A stretch of 12,664 nt of DNA, from the NCBI GenBank assembly GCA_041748615.1, contig JBGTCY010000055.1:1-12664 (forward strand), given 5' to 3'. How positions within the stretch are numbered: the stretch's first letter is position 1; every line of letters begins with the position of its first letter. The DNA comes from JBGTCY01 sp041748615. GTDB taxonomy: Bacteria > Bacteroidota > Bacteroidia > Chitinophagales > CAIOSU01. The position numbers were made by a program, and so were the translations under genes. This document shows, in pieces, positions 6,733-12,664 of the stretch. The notes beneath the pieces were generated by a model. It was not told where the DNA came from and made no database searches. It saw only the letters and a program-made list of their open reading frames with translations.

Positions 6733-7449
6733 TCACAAACTAATTCTACTCACGACCTCCTTCACTTTCTCCGGTTCCTGAATGATTCTTACAAATGCTT
6801 TCGCCACCGCTTCCGGTGCATAAAGTTGATTTTCGGTATGCAACTCAATAAACTTTTGTTTCCGGCTGAAACCGATGACATCCGTATTTCGGATGGTGGT
6901 TTGCATGTCGGTGTTCACCACTCCCGGTGCGACCGCGAACAAACGAATGCCATGATTCCCTTTCATCTCCTGTTCCACCGCACCGACTTTGCTGAGCATG
7001 TCAATGGCGGATTTTCCGGAACAATAAAGCGACCACCCGTCATAGGGACTTTGAGCCGCGCCTGAAGTCAGGTTGATGATTAACCGGTCGCAGGTCTCCT
7101 GCTGATAGCGATGAATAAATTGATTCATCAGCAACGCTGGCGCGATGATGTTTACATTAAAGGCATGGATGATGGTTTCGTTATTCAGAGCGCCTATGTG
7201 TTTCATCTCTCCAAGCGTTGCGGCATTATTAATGAGTACAATCTTTTTCGCGTCTTTATGTTTTTTAAATTCAAAATCAGCAACACTGCTGACCTGTGAC
7301 AAATCAAGATGTTCGTGAAAATAATTTTCCGCCTGAAGGCTGCTGTCGCGGGATATTCCAAACACGAGATTGTTTTTATCAGCAAGCAACGCTTCCGCAA
7401 TCGCTTTCCCGATTCCACGGCTGGTGCCGGTGATGTAGATGTAATTCAT
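6733..7449 (-). CDS. Short-chain dehydrogenase/reductase (benzil/sepiapterin reductase-like)
   Basis: This 238-residue classical SDR enzyme is encoded on the minus strand. It has the Rossmann nucleotide-binding motif TGTSRGIG at residues 7-14, NNAA at 74-77, and the catalytic Ser129, Tyr142 and Lys146 (in SGAAQSPYDGWSLYCSGKSA). VAPGVVNTDMQ follows at about 173-183. The TGxSxGIG pattern suggests NADP(H) use. The overall pattern (GW.LYC..K, then APGVVNTDMQ..IR) resembles the Bacillus benzil reductase / sepiapterin reductase-like group, but the substrate cannot be assigned. I chose the ATG at 7449, which begins right at the Rossmann strand; extending to 7524 would add 25 residues unlike the family. 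It is transcribed divergently from the amidoligase operon across 177 nt. Confidence 0.9.
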   Translation of the reverse strand: MNYIYITGTSRGIGKAIAEALLADKNNLVFGISRDSSLQAENYFHEHLDLSQVSSVADFEFKKHKDAKKIVLINNAATLGEMKHIGALNNETIIHAFNVNIIAPALLMNQFIHRYQQETCDRLIINLTSGAAQSPYDGWSLYCSGKSAIDMLSKVGAVEQEMKGNHGIRLFAVAPGVVNTDMQTTIRNTDVIGFSRKQKFIELHTENQLYAPEAVAKAFVRIIQEPEKVKEVVSRISL

Positions 7450-7626
7450 GTTTAATCTTTTTTTCGAAGGTAGGTAAAAGTTGAATGGAGTTCGGATTGT
7501 AGGGGGGATTTTGATATTAAACATTAGATGTCAGATCAATCTAAAATCTAAATTGAAAAAATCTAAAATTCCACAAATCCACCCTCCCTGAAAATCTTTC
7601 TTTGTGATTAACTTTCACTCCGCCTG
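7450..7626. promoter_or_regulatory. Divergent promoter region with AATCTAA repeats
   Basis: This 177-nt spacer must contain the start signals of the SDR gene (minus) and of the four-gene operon (plus). It includes AATCTAA at 7538-7544 and 7545-7551, abutting, and again at 7560-7566 after 8 nt. These are similar in style to the heptamer arrays of the other spacers. No Shine-Dalgarno sequence precedes the ATG at 7627. I could not assign a -33/-7 pair with acceptable spacing on either strand. Confidence 0.4.
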
Positions 7627-8325
7627 ATGTTGACACTGACCATTTTAGAACAACCGGATGACCAAACCTGCGGACCGACCAGTCTTCACGCGGTTTATCA
7701 ATATTTTAATTACAACATTGAACTCGCTCAACTCATCCGAGATATTCATTTTTTAGAAGAGGGCGGTACACTGGCGGTGTATCTCGGGATTGATGCGCTG
7801 AAGCGCGGCTTTAACGCAACCCTTTATTCCTATAATCTAAAAATTTTCGACCCGAGTTGGGATGGTCTTGAGCCTCCGGAACTGATTGCAAAATTGAGAA
7901 AACAACTGCGCTACAAAAAAGGAAAGAAATTTACGGAGGCGACCAAAGCCTACATTCGTTTCTTGAAAATGGGCGGTATCATCAAATTTGATAATCTTAC
8001 TTACGGACTACTGACCTCTATTTTGCAACAAAATATTCCCGTGCTCGCGGGGTTGAGCGCCACGTATTTATACAAGTCTAAACGAGAGTTTATTGATCAT
8101 AAAGACCGCACTAAGTTAGATGACATCAAGGGCGAACCCGTAGGACATTTTGTGGTGTTAGGCGGGATTAAAGATAAAAAAGTGATGGTTGCAGACCCTT
8201 ACAAACAAAACCCTTTTTCTAATGATCATATTTATGAAGTGAGTAAAACCCGTTTCATCAATGCCATTTTGTTGGGCATCGTCACCTATGACGCCAACTT
8301 GCTAATTGTTTCACCCAAAATTTAA
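7627..8325 (+). CDS. C39-like (papain-fold) cysteine peptidase, stand-alone
   Basis: The 232-residue protein shows the full peptidase C39 active-site pattern. Gln9 is six residues before Cys15 in QPDDQTCGPTSL, the oxyanion and nucleophile arrangement. His174 lies in GHFVVLGG and Asp190 in VADP, completing the triad. Unlike classic C39 domains of bacteriocin exporters, there is no fused ABC transporter. There is also no signal peptide and no clear membrane helix, so it probably works in the cytoplasm. It is the first gene of a tight operon with two ATP-dependent amide ligases and an N-formylglutamate amidohydrolase-like protein. I infer that it cleaves or transfers the amide product made by these ligases, or releases a precursor peptide. 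It could alternatively act as an acyl- or peptidyl-transferase using the same cysteine chemistry. The natural substrate is unknown. Confidence 0.85.
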   Translation: MLTLTILEQPDDQTCGPTSLHAVYQYFNYNIELAQLIRDIHFLEEGGTLAVYLGIDALKRGFNATLYSYNLKIFDPSWDGLEPPELIAKLRKQLRYKKGKKFTEATKAYIRFLKMGGIIKFDNLTYGLLTSILQQNIPVLAGLSATYLYKSKREFIDHKDRTKLDDIKGEPVGHFVVLGGIKDKKVMVADPYKQNPFSNDHIYEVSKTRFINAILLGIVTYDANLLIVSPKI

Positions 8326-8328
8326 TTT

Positions 8329-9789
8329 GTGAAGAAAATTATAGTCGTCAGCAATCCCGCTCAGTGGAATCTCGGCATTAAAGATGTGGAAGTAATTTCA
8401 TCCAAAGAATACCTGACAAACCGCTCATTGGCGAGTCTTAAAAATGTCCGGGTTTTTAATTTATCAACCCGATACACCTATCAGTCAAGAGGGTATTATG
8501 TTTCACTGCTGGCGGAAGCGCGCGGGCATAAACCGATTCCTGATGTAAAAAACATCCTCGATCTGCGTGCTCCCGCGTTGATGCGGATTGTTTCTGAAGA
8601 CCTGGATGAATTGATTCAAAAAAGTTTACACCGCATCAAGTCGAATGAATTTGACCTGAGCATTTATTTCGGACAAAATGTGGCCAAACAACATTTGAAA
8701 ATCAGCCAGGAGTTGCATCGTCTTTTCCAGGCACCCTTTCTTCATGCCAGGTTTTATTTCAATAAAAAGTGGACGCTACAAGGCATTCGCGCGATTTCCA
8801 TGAATGAAATTCCAGAAGAACATTTGCCTTTTGTAAAAGAAGTCGCCAGGGAATATTTTAGTAAAAAAAGATATGACCGCGCGCGGGATGTGGAAACTGA
8901 TTATGACCTCGCGATTTTGATTAATAAAGAGGAAAAAGCGCCTCCTTCCAATAAAAGAGCGCTCGTGAAATTCATTCAGGCGGCAGAAGAATTAGGATTT
9001 AGTGTGGAGGTGATTTCACCGGATGATTTCGGCCGTATTCCGGAGTTTGACGCCTTGTTTATCCGGGAAAATACCAATGTCAATCATCACACTTACCGCT
9101 TTGCCAGGCGCGCGCAATCTGAAGGGCTTGCCGTGATTGACGCTCCCGATGCGATTCTTCGTTGCAGTAATAAAGTTTATCTGACCGAGTTGCTTGAAAA
9201 TAACAATATTCCAGGTCCGAAAACGATGATTGTACACAATGAAAATAAAAATTCAGTGGCTGGAAATCTCGGGTTGCCCTGTGTACTGAAACTTCCCGAT
9301 TCAAGTTTTTCGCTCGAAGTAAAAAAAGCGAATACGCCCCAAGAGTTAAATCAATTATTGGATGAAATCCTGGAAGAGTCTGATCTGGTGATTGCGCAGG
9401 AATATACTTACACCGACTTTGACTGGCGCATCGGTGTGCTGGATGGAAAAATATTATACGCCTGCAAATATTTCATGGCGAAAGGTCATTGGCAAATTCT
9501 GAACTGGGCTTCGCAAAAAGAGCGCGATAAGGTAGGCGACTTTGAATGCGTTCCCCTGAACAAAGTGCCTGCCGCCATTAGTGAAGTGTCGCTCAAAGCG
9601 ACCGCCTTAATCGGCAACGGGTTGTTTGGCGTTGACGTGAAAGAGATGAACGGCAAACCATTGGTGATTGAAGTGAATGAAAATCCGAACATTGATTTTG
9701 GCGTGGAAGACGCGATTTTGAAAGACAAATTGTATCTGAAAATCATGCGCGCGCTCAGAGACCGCATCGAAGAAAAACTTGAAGCATAA
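8329..9789 (+). CDS. RimK-like ATP-grasp ligase with N-terminal RLAN-type domain
   Basis: This is a 486-residue ATP-dependent carboxylate-amine ligase. Residues about 1-155 match the RimK-like ATP-grasp N-terminal (RLAN) domain, with the characteristic YYVSLLAEARGHKPIPDV at 56-73. A pre-ATP-grasp segment follows (about 190-280). The ATP-grasp domain (about 280-486) has CVLKLPDSSFSLEV at 318-331, VIAQEYTYTDFDWRIGVLDGK at 354-374, and the metal-binding block GLFGVDVKE...VIEVNENPNID, with Asp436, Glu448 and Asn450/Asn452 placed to bind Mg-ATP. The family forms an acyl-phosphate and couples it to an amine; RimK itself adds glutamates to ribosomal protein S6. This RLAN-bearing branch has no well-established substrate. 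Translation starts at a GTG 3 nt after the peptidase stop, consistent with coupled expression. Confidence 0.92.
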   Translation: MKKIIVVSNPAQWNLGIKDVEVISSKEYLTNRSLASLKNVRVFNLSTRYTYQSRGYYVSLLAEARGHKPIPDVKNILDLRAPALMRIVSEDLDELIQKSLHRIKSNEFDLSIYFGQNVAKQHLKISQELHRLFQAPFLHARFYFNKKWTLQGIRAISMNEIPEEHLPFVKEVAREYFSKKRYDRARDVETDYDLAILINKEEKAPPSNKRALVKFIQAAEELGFSVEVISPDDFGRIPEFDALFIRENTNVNHHTYRFARRAQSEGLAVIDAPDAILRCSNKVYLTELLENNNIPGPKTMIVHNENKNSVAGNLGLPCVLKLPDSSFSLEVKKANTPQELNQLLDEILEESDLVIAQEYTYTDFDWRIGVLDGKILYACKYFMAKGHWQILNWASQKERDKVGDFECVPLNKVPAAISEVSLKATALIGNGLFGVDVKEMNGKPLVIEVNENPNIDFGVEDAILKDKLYLKIMRALRDRIEEKLEA

Positions 9790-9793
9790 AAAA

Positions 9794-11023
9794 ATGGAAC
9801 AAAAATATTTCAGCCTTTTTGAAGTGGCGGGAATTGAGTTGGAATATATGATTGTTGACCGGCAAACCCTCGCGGTGAAACCCGTTGCCGATAAATTATT
9901 ATTCACAAAATCCGGTGATTATTCCGGTGACGCACCTAACGGTATCATTGCCTGGTCCAACGAATTGGTCAATCATGTGATCGAGTTAAAGACCAACGAA
10001 CCGGCAGCATCGCTGAACAATCTTGAAAAACATTTTTCGGAAAACATCCGTGAAATCAATCAACGGTTGGAAGCATTCGATGCTATGCTGTTGCCCGGTG
10101 CCGCGCATCCGCTGATGAATCCGTTTACTGAAACTATGCTCTGGCAACACGAGAACAATGAGATTTACGCGCTTATGAATTCCATCTTTGATTGTCGCGG
10201 ACATGGCTGGTCGAATCTGCAAAGCACACACCTGAACCTGCCCTTTCATGGCGACACGGAATTTGAAAAACTACATGCCGCCATTCGAGTAATTCTTCCG
10301 GTGATTCCAGCGCTTTGCGCTTCGTCACCCATCTTAGACGGCAAATTCACCGGGCTGAAAGACGCGCGGATGAAAACCTATTTACACAACCAGGAAAAAA
10401 TTCCTTCGCTCACAGGCAAACTCATTCCCGAAGCGGTCTTCAGCCAACAGGATTACACGCAAGTCATTTTGAATAACATTCAAAAAGACATGCAGCCACT
10501 TGACAAAAACAATATCACAAAAAGTGAATTCATGAACTCGCGTGGCGCAATTGCCCGGTTTGGTCGCGGCTCCATCGAAATTCGAGTGATAGATGTGCAG
10601 GAATGTCCGCTTGCGGATGTTGCGGTGACGGCTTTCATCATTGAGACGCTCAAAAATTTAATCAATGAAACCTGGTGTGATTTGGAATTGATGAAGTCAT
10701 GGCATGAAGATGATTTATTGGAAATTTTTAAATACGTGATAACAGACGCGGAAGAAACGATGCTCAGAAATATAGATTATCTCCGCGTTTTCGGTATTAA
10801 AGATACTGCTGTGAAAGCAGGTGAATTGTGGCGTCATCTTTTTTCAGCGGTTGAAAATAAATTAAGCAGGGAACATGCCGCGACAATAAATCACATGCTA
10901 AACCGGGGAACACTCTCCACGCGGATTCTGAATCAGTTAAATCAGGATTTCAGAAAAGAAAACATTCTCGATGTTTACAGGCAGCTTGCTTTTTGCCTTC
11001 AAAAAAATGAATTATTTGAATGA
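9794..11023 (+). CDS. GCS2/YbdK-type carboxylate-amine ligase
   Basis: The 409-residue protein belongs to the glutamate-cysteine ligase family 2 (GCS2, YbdK-like) group, which has a glutamine-synthetase-like fold and forms amide bonds with ATP. Signature blocks are GIELEYMIVD at 13-22 (metal-binding glutamates), NELVNHVIELKTNEP at 56-70, LLPGAAHPL, GWSNLQSTHLNLPF at about 138-151, SSPILDGKFTGLKDARMKTY at about 177-196, and NSRGAIARFGRGSIEIRVIDVQECP at about 248-272. I chose the ATG at 9794, 4 nt after the ATP-grasp stop; a TTG at 9779 would overlap that gene and add only MKHKK. Weak glutamate-cysteine ligase activity is reported for YbdK-type enzymes, but this operon points to another acid-amine pair. 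Its C-terminus overlaps the following gene by 4 nt (ATGA). Confidence 0.92.
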   Translation: MEQKYFSLFEVAGIELEYMIVDRQTLAVKPVADKLLFTKSGDYSGDAPNGIIAWSNELVNHVIELKTNEPAASLNNLEKHFSENIREINQRLEAFDAMLLPGAAHPLMNPFTETMLWQHENNEIYALMNSIFDCRGHGWSNLQSTHLNLPFHGDTEFEKLHAAIRVILPVIPALCASSPILDGKFTGLKDARMKTYLHNQEKIPSLTGKLIPEAVFSQQDYTQVILNNIQKDMQPLDKNNITKSEFMNSRGAIARFGRGSIEIRVIDVQECPLADVAVTAFIIETLKNLINETWCDLELMKSWHEDDLLEIFKYVITDAEETMLRNIDYLRVFGIKDTAVKAGELWRHLFSAVENKLSREHAATINHMLNRGTLSTRILNQLNQDFRKENILDVYRQLAFCLQKNELFE

Positions 11024-11712
11024 AAAAATCACGTTTGATTTTGACTTGTGAACACGGAGGCAATGAAATACCATCCGCGTATAAACACTTTTTTATTGGG
11101 GCTTTGCGCGAACTTCAATCTCACAAAGGTTATGACCCGGGAGCATTGAGTCTTTTTCAAGCATTAGTTCCACTTGCCGATTTTTCAAAAGCAGCCACGG
11201 TGAGCAGGTTGCTGGTGGAGTTGAACCGCTCCCTGCATCATCCCCGTTTGTTTTCAGATTATTCCAAGAAGCTCAAACCTGAAATAAAAAAAGCACTTTT
11301 GGAACACTATTATTTTCCTTACAGAAATGAAGTAGAAAAAATAATCACGAAATTCATTCAGCAGGATTACAATGTCATTCATCTTTCCGTTCACACATTC
11401 ACCCCGCAATTAAATCATAATATTCGCAAGAACGATTTTGGAATTTTATATGACCCTTCCAGAAAACCTGAGAAAGTTTTTTGCGGACAATTACGAGATG
11501 AACTGCTGGCGGTGAATCCGGAAATCAACGTCAGGTTTAACTACCCCTATCGCGGCACAGCGGATGGATTTACCACCTTTCTCAGAAAAAAATTCCGGAA
11601 AAACTATTTGGGAATCGAAATAGAAGTGAATCAAAAGCATGTTGTGAAAAACGAGTTGAATGCCGATTTAAAAAACAGTATCCAAAAAGTTGTGGAAAAA
11701 ATTGTGAAATGA
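11020..11712 (+). CDS. N-formylglutamate amidohydrolase family protein
   Basis: This 230-residue protein matches the N-formylglutamate amidohydrolase (FGase/HutG-like) metallohydrolase family. Visible motifs are LTCEHGGNEIP at 8-18, GYDPGAL at 37-43, SRLLVELNRSLHHPRL at 62-77, HLSVHTFTP at 121-129, GTADGFTTFLRK at 179-190 and YLGIEIEVNQK at 196-206. His12, His125 and the acidic pair Glu200/Glu202 are candidates for metal binding and catalysis. Classic members hydrolyse N-formyl-L-glutamate in histidine breakdown, but no hut genes are nearby. As the last gene of the amidoligase operon, it more likely hydrolyses an N-acyl or amide bond of the product made upstream. The start codon overlaps the preceding stop (ATGA), so the two are translationally coupled. 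Confidence 0.9.
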   Translation: MKKSRLILTCEHGGNEIPSAYKHFFIGALRELQSHKGYDPGALSLFQALVPLADFSKAATVSRLLVELNRSLHHPRLFSDYSKKLKPEIKKALLEHYYFPYRNEVEKIITKFIQQDYNVIHLSVHTFTPQLNHNIRKNDFGILYDPSRKPEKVFCGQLRDELLAVNPEINVRFNYPYRGTADGFTTFLRKKFRKNYLGIEIEVNQKHVVKNELNADLKNSIQKVVEKIVK

Positions 11713-11736
11713 TTCTGAAGAATCAGATTGTCAATC
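11710..11736. terminator. Weak hairpin pair after the operon
   Basis: The operon stop codon is part of the perfect inverted repeat TGATTC-TGAA-GAATCA (11710-11725). It is followed by GATTG-T-CAATC (11726-11736). Both stems are short and AT-rich and no T tract follows directly, so a role as terminator or mRNA 3'-end stabiliser is tentative. Confidence 0.3.
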
Positions 11737-11768
11737 CTTATTCTCGCAATCATTTTTAAAACTCCGCT

Positions 11769-11920
11769 ATGAAAACCTGCTTTTATTACTCATCTCTTTT
11801 AGTTTGATTATTCCGGTTCATGCTCAGGATGCAGCGGATGATTTTTGGGATTTGCTGGAAGGCATGGTTGATGGCGACCCATCCATGAGTGGTTCTACAT
11901 TAACCCGCATTATGCTTTAA
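11769..11920 (+). pseudogene. Small secreted-peptide gene, apparently frameshifted
   Basis: From 11777 a reading frame encodes LLLLLISFSLIIPVHAQDAA..., which is the hydrophobic core and Ala-x-Ala-like cleavage region of a signal peptide. It continues with DDFWDLLEGMVDGD and ends at a TAA at 11918. This frame has no start codon. An ATG at 11769 lies one base out of frame: ATGAAAACC reads into a stop after 12 codons. Adding one A to the AAAA run would give MKNLLLLLISFSLIIPVHAQ, a textbook signal peptide, for a product of about 50 residues. The gene therefore looks inactivated by loss of one A, or the A run is a phase-variation site or a sequencing error. The short tail after the cleavage site matches no family I recognise and may itself be truncated. 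Confidence 0.5.
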
Positions 11921-12129
11921 AATAATTAAAAGGGGGCTTAGAGACTGAATTTGGGAGAAGATCCCATCCATCCAGTGTCTTTTTTTAATTGGATAAAGAG
12001 ATTAACCATTTTGGTGATTGTTGTTCCTGTTAAAAATTACCCATTTTATCCTCCATTGAAACAAATTATCAATATTTTTCTAATCGGCTTAGTTCTAAAT
12101 AAATCAGCAATAATATTTAATTTTGCTAC
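11921..12129. other. AT-rich leader between the broken gene and the transposase
   Basis: No credible gene is visible here. A 61-codon frame at 11951-12136 has no recognisable features. The left end of the insertion sequence should lie in this stretch. Two places share GGCTTAG, at 11935-11941 (preceded by GGG and by the AT-rich AATTAAAA at 11924-11931) and at 12086-12092, 38 nt before the transposase start. Either could mark or lie near a terminal inverted repeat, but the right end is outside the window. Confidence 0.35.
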
Positions 12130-12664
12130 ATGCTAAACCACAAAACAATCATAGAGCAGTTTGGGCAGATGGATTCAGCCGACCGGCAAGCCGTTTTATC
12201 TCAGCTTTTATTGATGAACGAAGGAACAACTCCTGTTTTAAAGGAGGTGCAGAAAGAGAGAGGCGAATCTTCTCACAGAAAAGAATGTCCTCATTGCAAC
12301 AGTTCAAATATTTACAAGCGCGGTAAACAGAAAGGCGTACAAATGTATCAATGTAAGGACTGTAGCAAATGGTACAGCGAAACTACCGGTACGCCATTAT
12401 GGGACATCAAGAAAAAAGAGAAATGGCAACATTACCTGCAATGCATGCAACAGGGGATGAGCATTAAAAAGACGGCTAAAGAAGTAGGGATTAGTATCCA
12501 AACCAGTTTTGACTGGCGGCATAAAATATTAAGCGTGTTAGTCTCCCATGAACCTGAAAAATTAGGTGCGGTGGTAGAGTGCGATGAAATGGAGATATCC
12601 AGGAGCAACAAAGGCGAGCGAAATCTGAAAAGGAAACCCAGGAAAAGAGGAACCGACTTTAAAA
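12130..12664 (+). CDS. IS1595-family transposase (N-terminal part; runs off the window)
   Basis: From the ATG at 12130 the frame is open for 178 codons to the window end. Residues 53-78 hold a zinc ribbon, CPHC then CKDC, with the family context KGVQMYQCKDCSKWYSETTGTPL. Residues about 94-134 hold the helical DNA-binding segment KKKEKWQHYLQCMQQGMSIKKTAKEVGISIQTSFDWRHKIL. The start of the DDE/DDN catalytic domain follows as VVECDEMEIS at 148-157, where Asp152 is the likely first catalytic acid, then SNKGERNLKRKPRKRG at 159-174. This order of zinc ribbon, wHTH-like segment and DE-containing core with the RKPRKRG tail is typical of IS1595 (ISXO2-like) transposases. The C-terminal catalytic residues are not in the window, so it is not known whether the gene is intact. 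A 67-codon frame at 12123-12326 is a shadow of it. Confidence 0.9.
   Translation, partial: MLNHKTIIEQFGQMDSADRQAVLSQLLLMNEGTTPVLKEVQKERGESSHRKECPHCNSSNIYKRGKQKGVQMYQCKDCSKWYSETTGTPLWDIKKKEKWQHYLQCMQQGMSIKKTAKEVGISIQTSFDWRHKILSVLVSHEPEKLGAVVECDEMEISRSNKGERNLKRKPRKRGTDFK
12130..12664 (+). mobile_element. IS1595-family insertion sequence (left part)
   Basis: The transposase defines this element. Its left boundary lies somewhere upstream in 11921-12129 and could not be fixed; its right end and any target-site duplication are beyond the window. It sits next to a frameshifted small gene, and the local sequence is clearly more AT-rich than the operon before it. Confidence 0.7.

Noticed and set aside
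7450..7524. An upstream start for the SDR at 7524
   Set aside because: The 25 extra residues are not SDR-like, and the Rossmann strand begins directly after the ATG at 7449.
9607..9906. A 99-codon minus-strand frame across the ATP-grasp/GCS2 junction
   Set aside because: It overlaps two strongly supported genes and has no recognisable motif.
11951..12136. A 61-codon frame ahead of the transposase
   Set aside because: No family motif and no plausible signal; it sits in the AT-rich IS leader.
12238..12247. A strong Shine-Dalgarno-like AAAGGAGGT inside the transposase gene
   Set aside because: It is within a conserved coding frame, no suitable start codon follows at the right distance, and Bacteroidota rarely use this signal.

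Overview
The window looks like chromosomal DNA from a member of the Bacteroidota, probably an environmental Chitinophagales/Sphingobacteriales-like lineage. The evidence is a set of hallmark families: a TonB C-terminal domain on an anti-sigma-like membrane protein, a DUF4369-type TlpA lipoprotein, a DUF899 thioredoxin-like protein and a VIT-domain secreted protein. Start codons mostly lack Shine-Dalgarno sequences, as is usual in this phylum. GC content is moderate, and the long intergenic gaps carry degenerate 7-nt tandem repeats. The species cannot be named from the sequence.

Layout. (1) At 1-469 (minus) is the N-terminal part of a secreted VIT-domain protein, transcribed away from an ECF sigma factor (631-1224, plus) and an overlapping single-pass membrane protein with a TonB C-terminal domain (1214-2359). 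(2) A two-gene redox unit follows: a stand-alone ferredoxin-NADP+ reductase-like flavoprotein (2465-3187) and a DUF899 thioredoxin-fold protein (3202-3786). (3) A repeat-rich spacer (3787-4008) precedes gatB (4009-5454), which is closely followed by a DUF4369/TlpA disulfide-reductase lipoprotein (5459-6631). (4) A second repeat-bearing spacer (6632-6732) lies at the 3' end of a minus-strand short-chain dehydrogenase (6733-7449). (5) Divergent from it is a tight four-gene operon (7627-11712): a C39-like cysteine peptidase, a RimK-like ATP-grasp ligase with an N-terminal RLAN-type domain, a GCS2/YbdK-type carboxylate-amine ligase, and an N-formylglutamate amidohydrolase family protein. (6) The right end (11713-12664) is AT-rich. 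It holds a hairpin, a small secreted-peptide gene that appears frameshifted, and the first 178 codons of an IS1595-family transposase.

How the genes work together. The most interesting unit is the four-gene amidoligase operon. Two unrelated ATP-dependent amide-forming enzymes are co-encoded with two amide-hydrolysing enzymes and joined by gaps of 3-4 nt or a 4-nt overlap. The inferred theme is building and trimming of a small amide or peptide-like product, or a removable amino-acid modification of a protein. The real substrate is not visible in the sequence. The sigma factor/TonB-domain pair looks like a signalling module in which the membrane protein restrains the sigma factor.

The second notable theme is non-coding. 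Heptamer repeat arrays occur in three spacers. In two of them they flank a shared short core present in opposite orientations, one copy apparently deleted by 27 nt between GCTT repeats. These may be remnants of a small dispersed repeat family.
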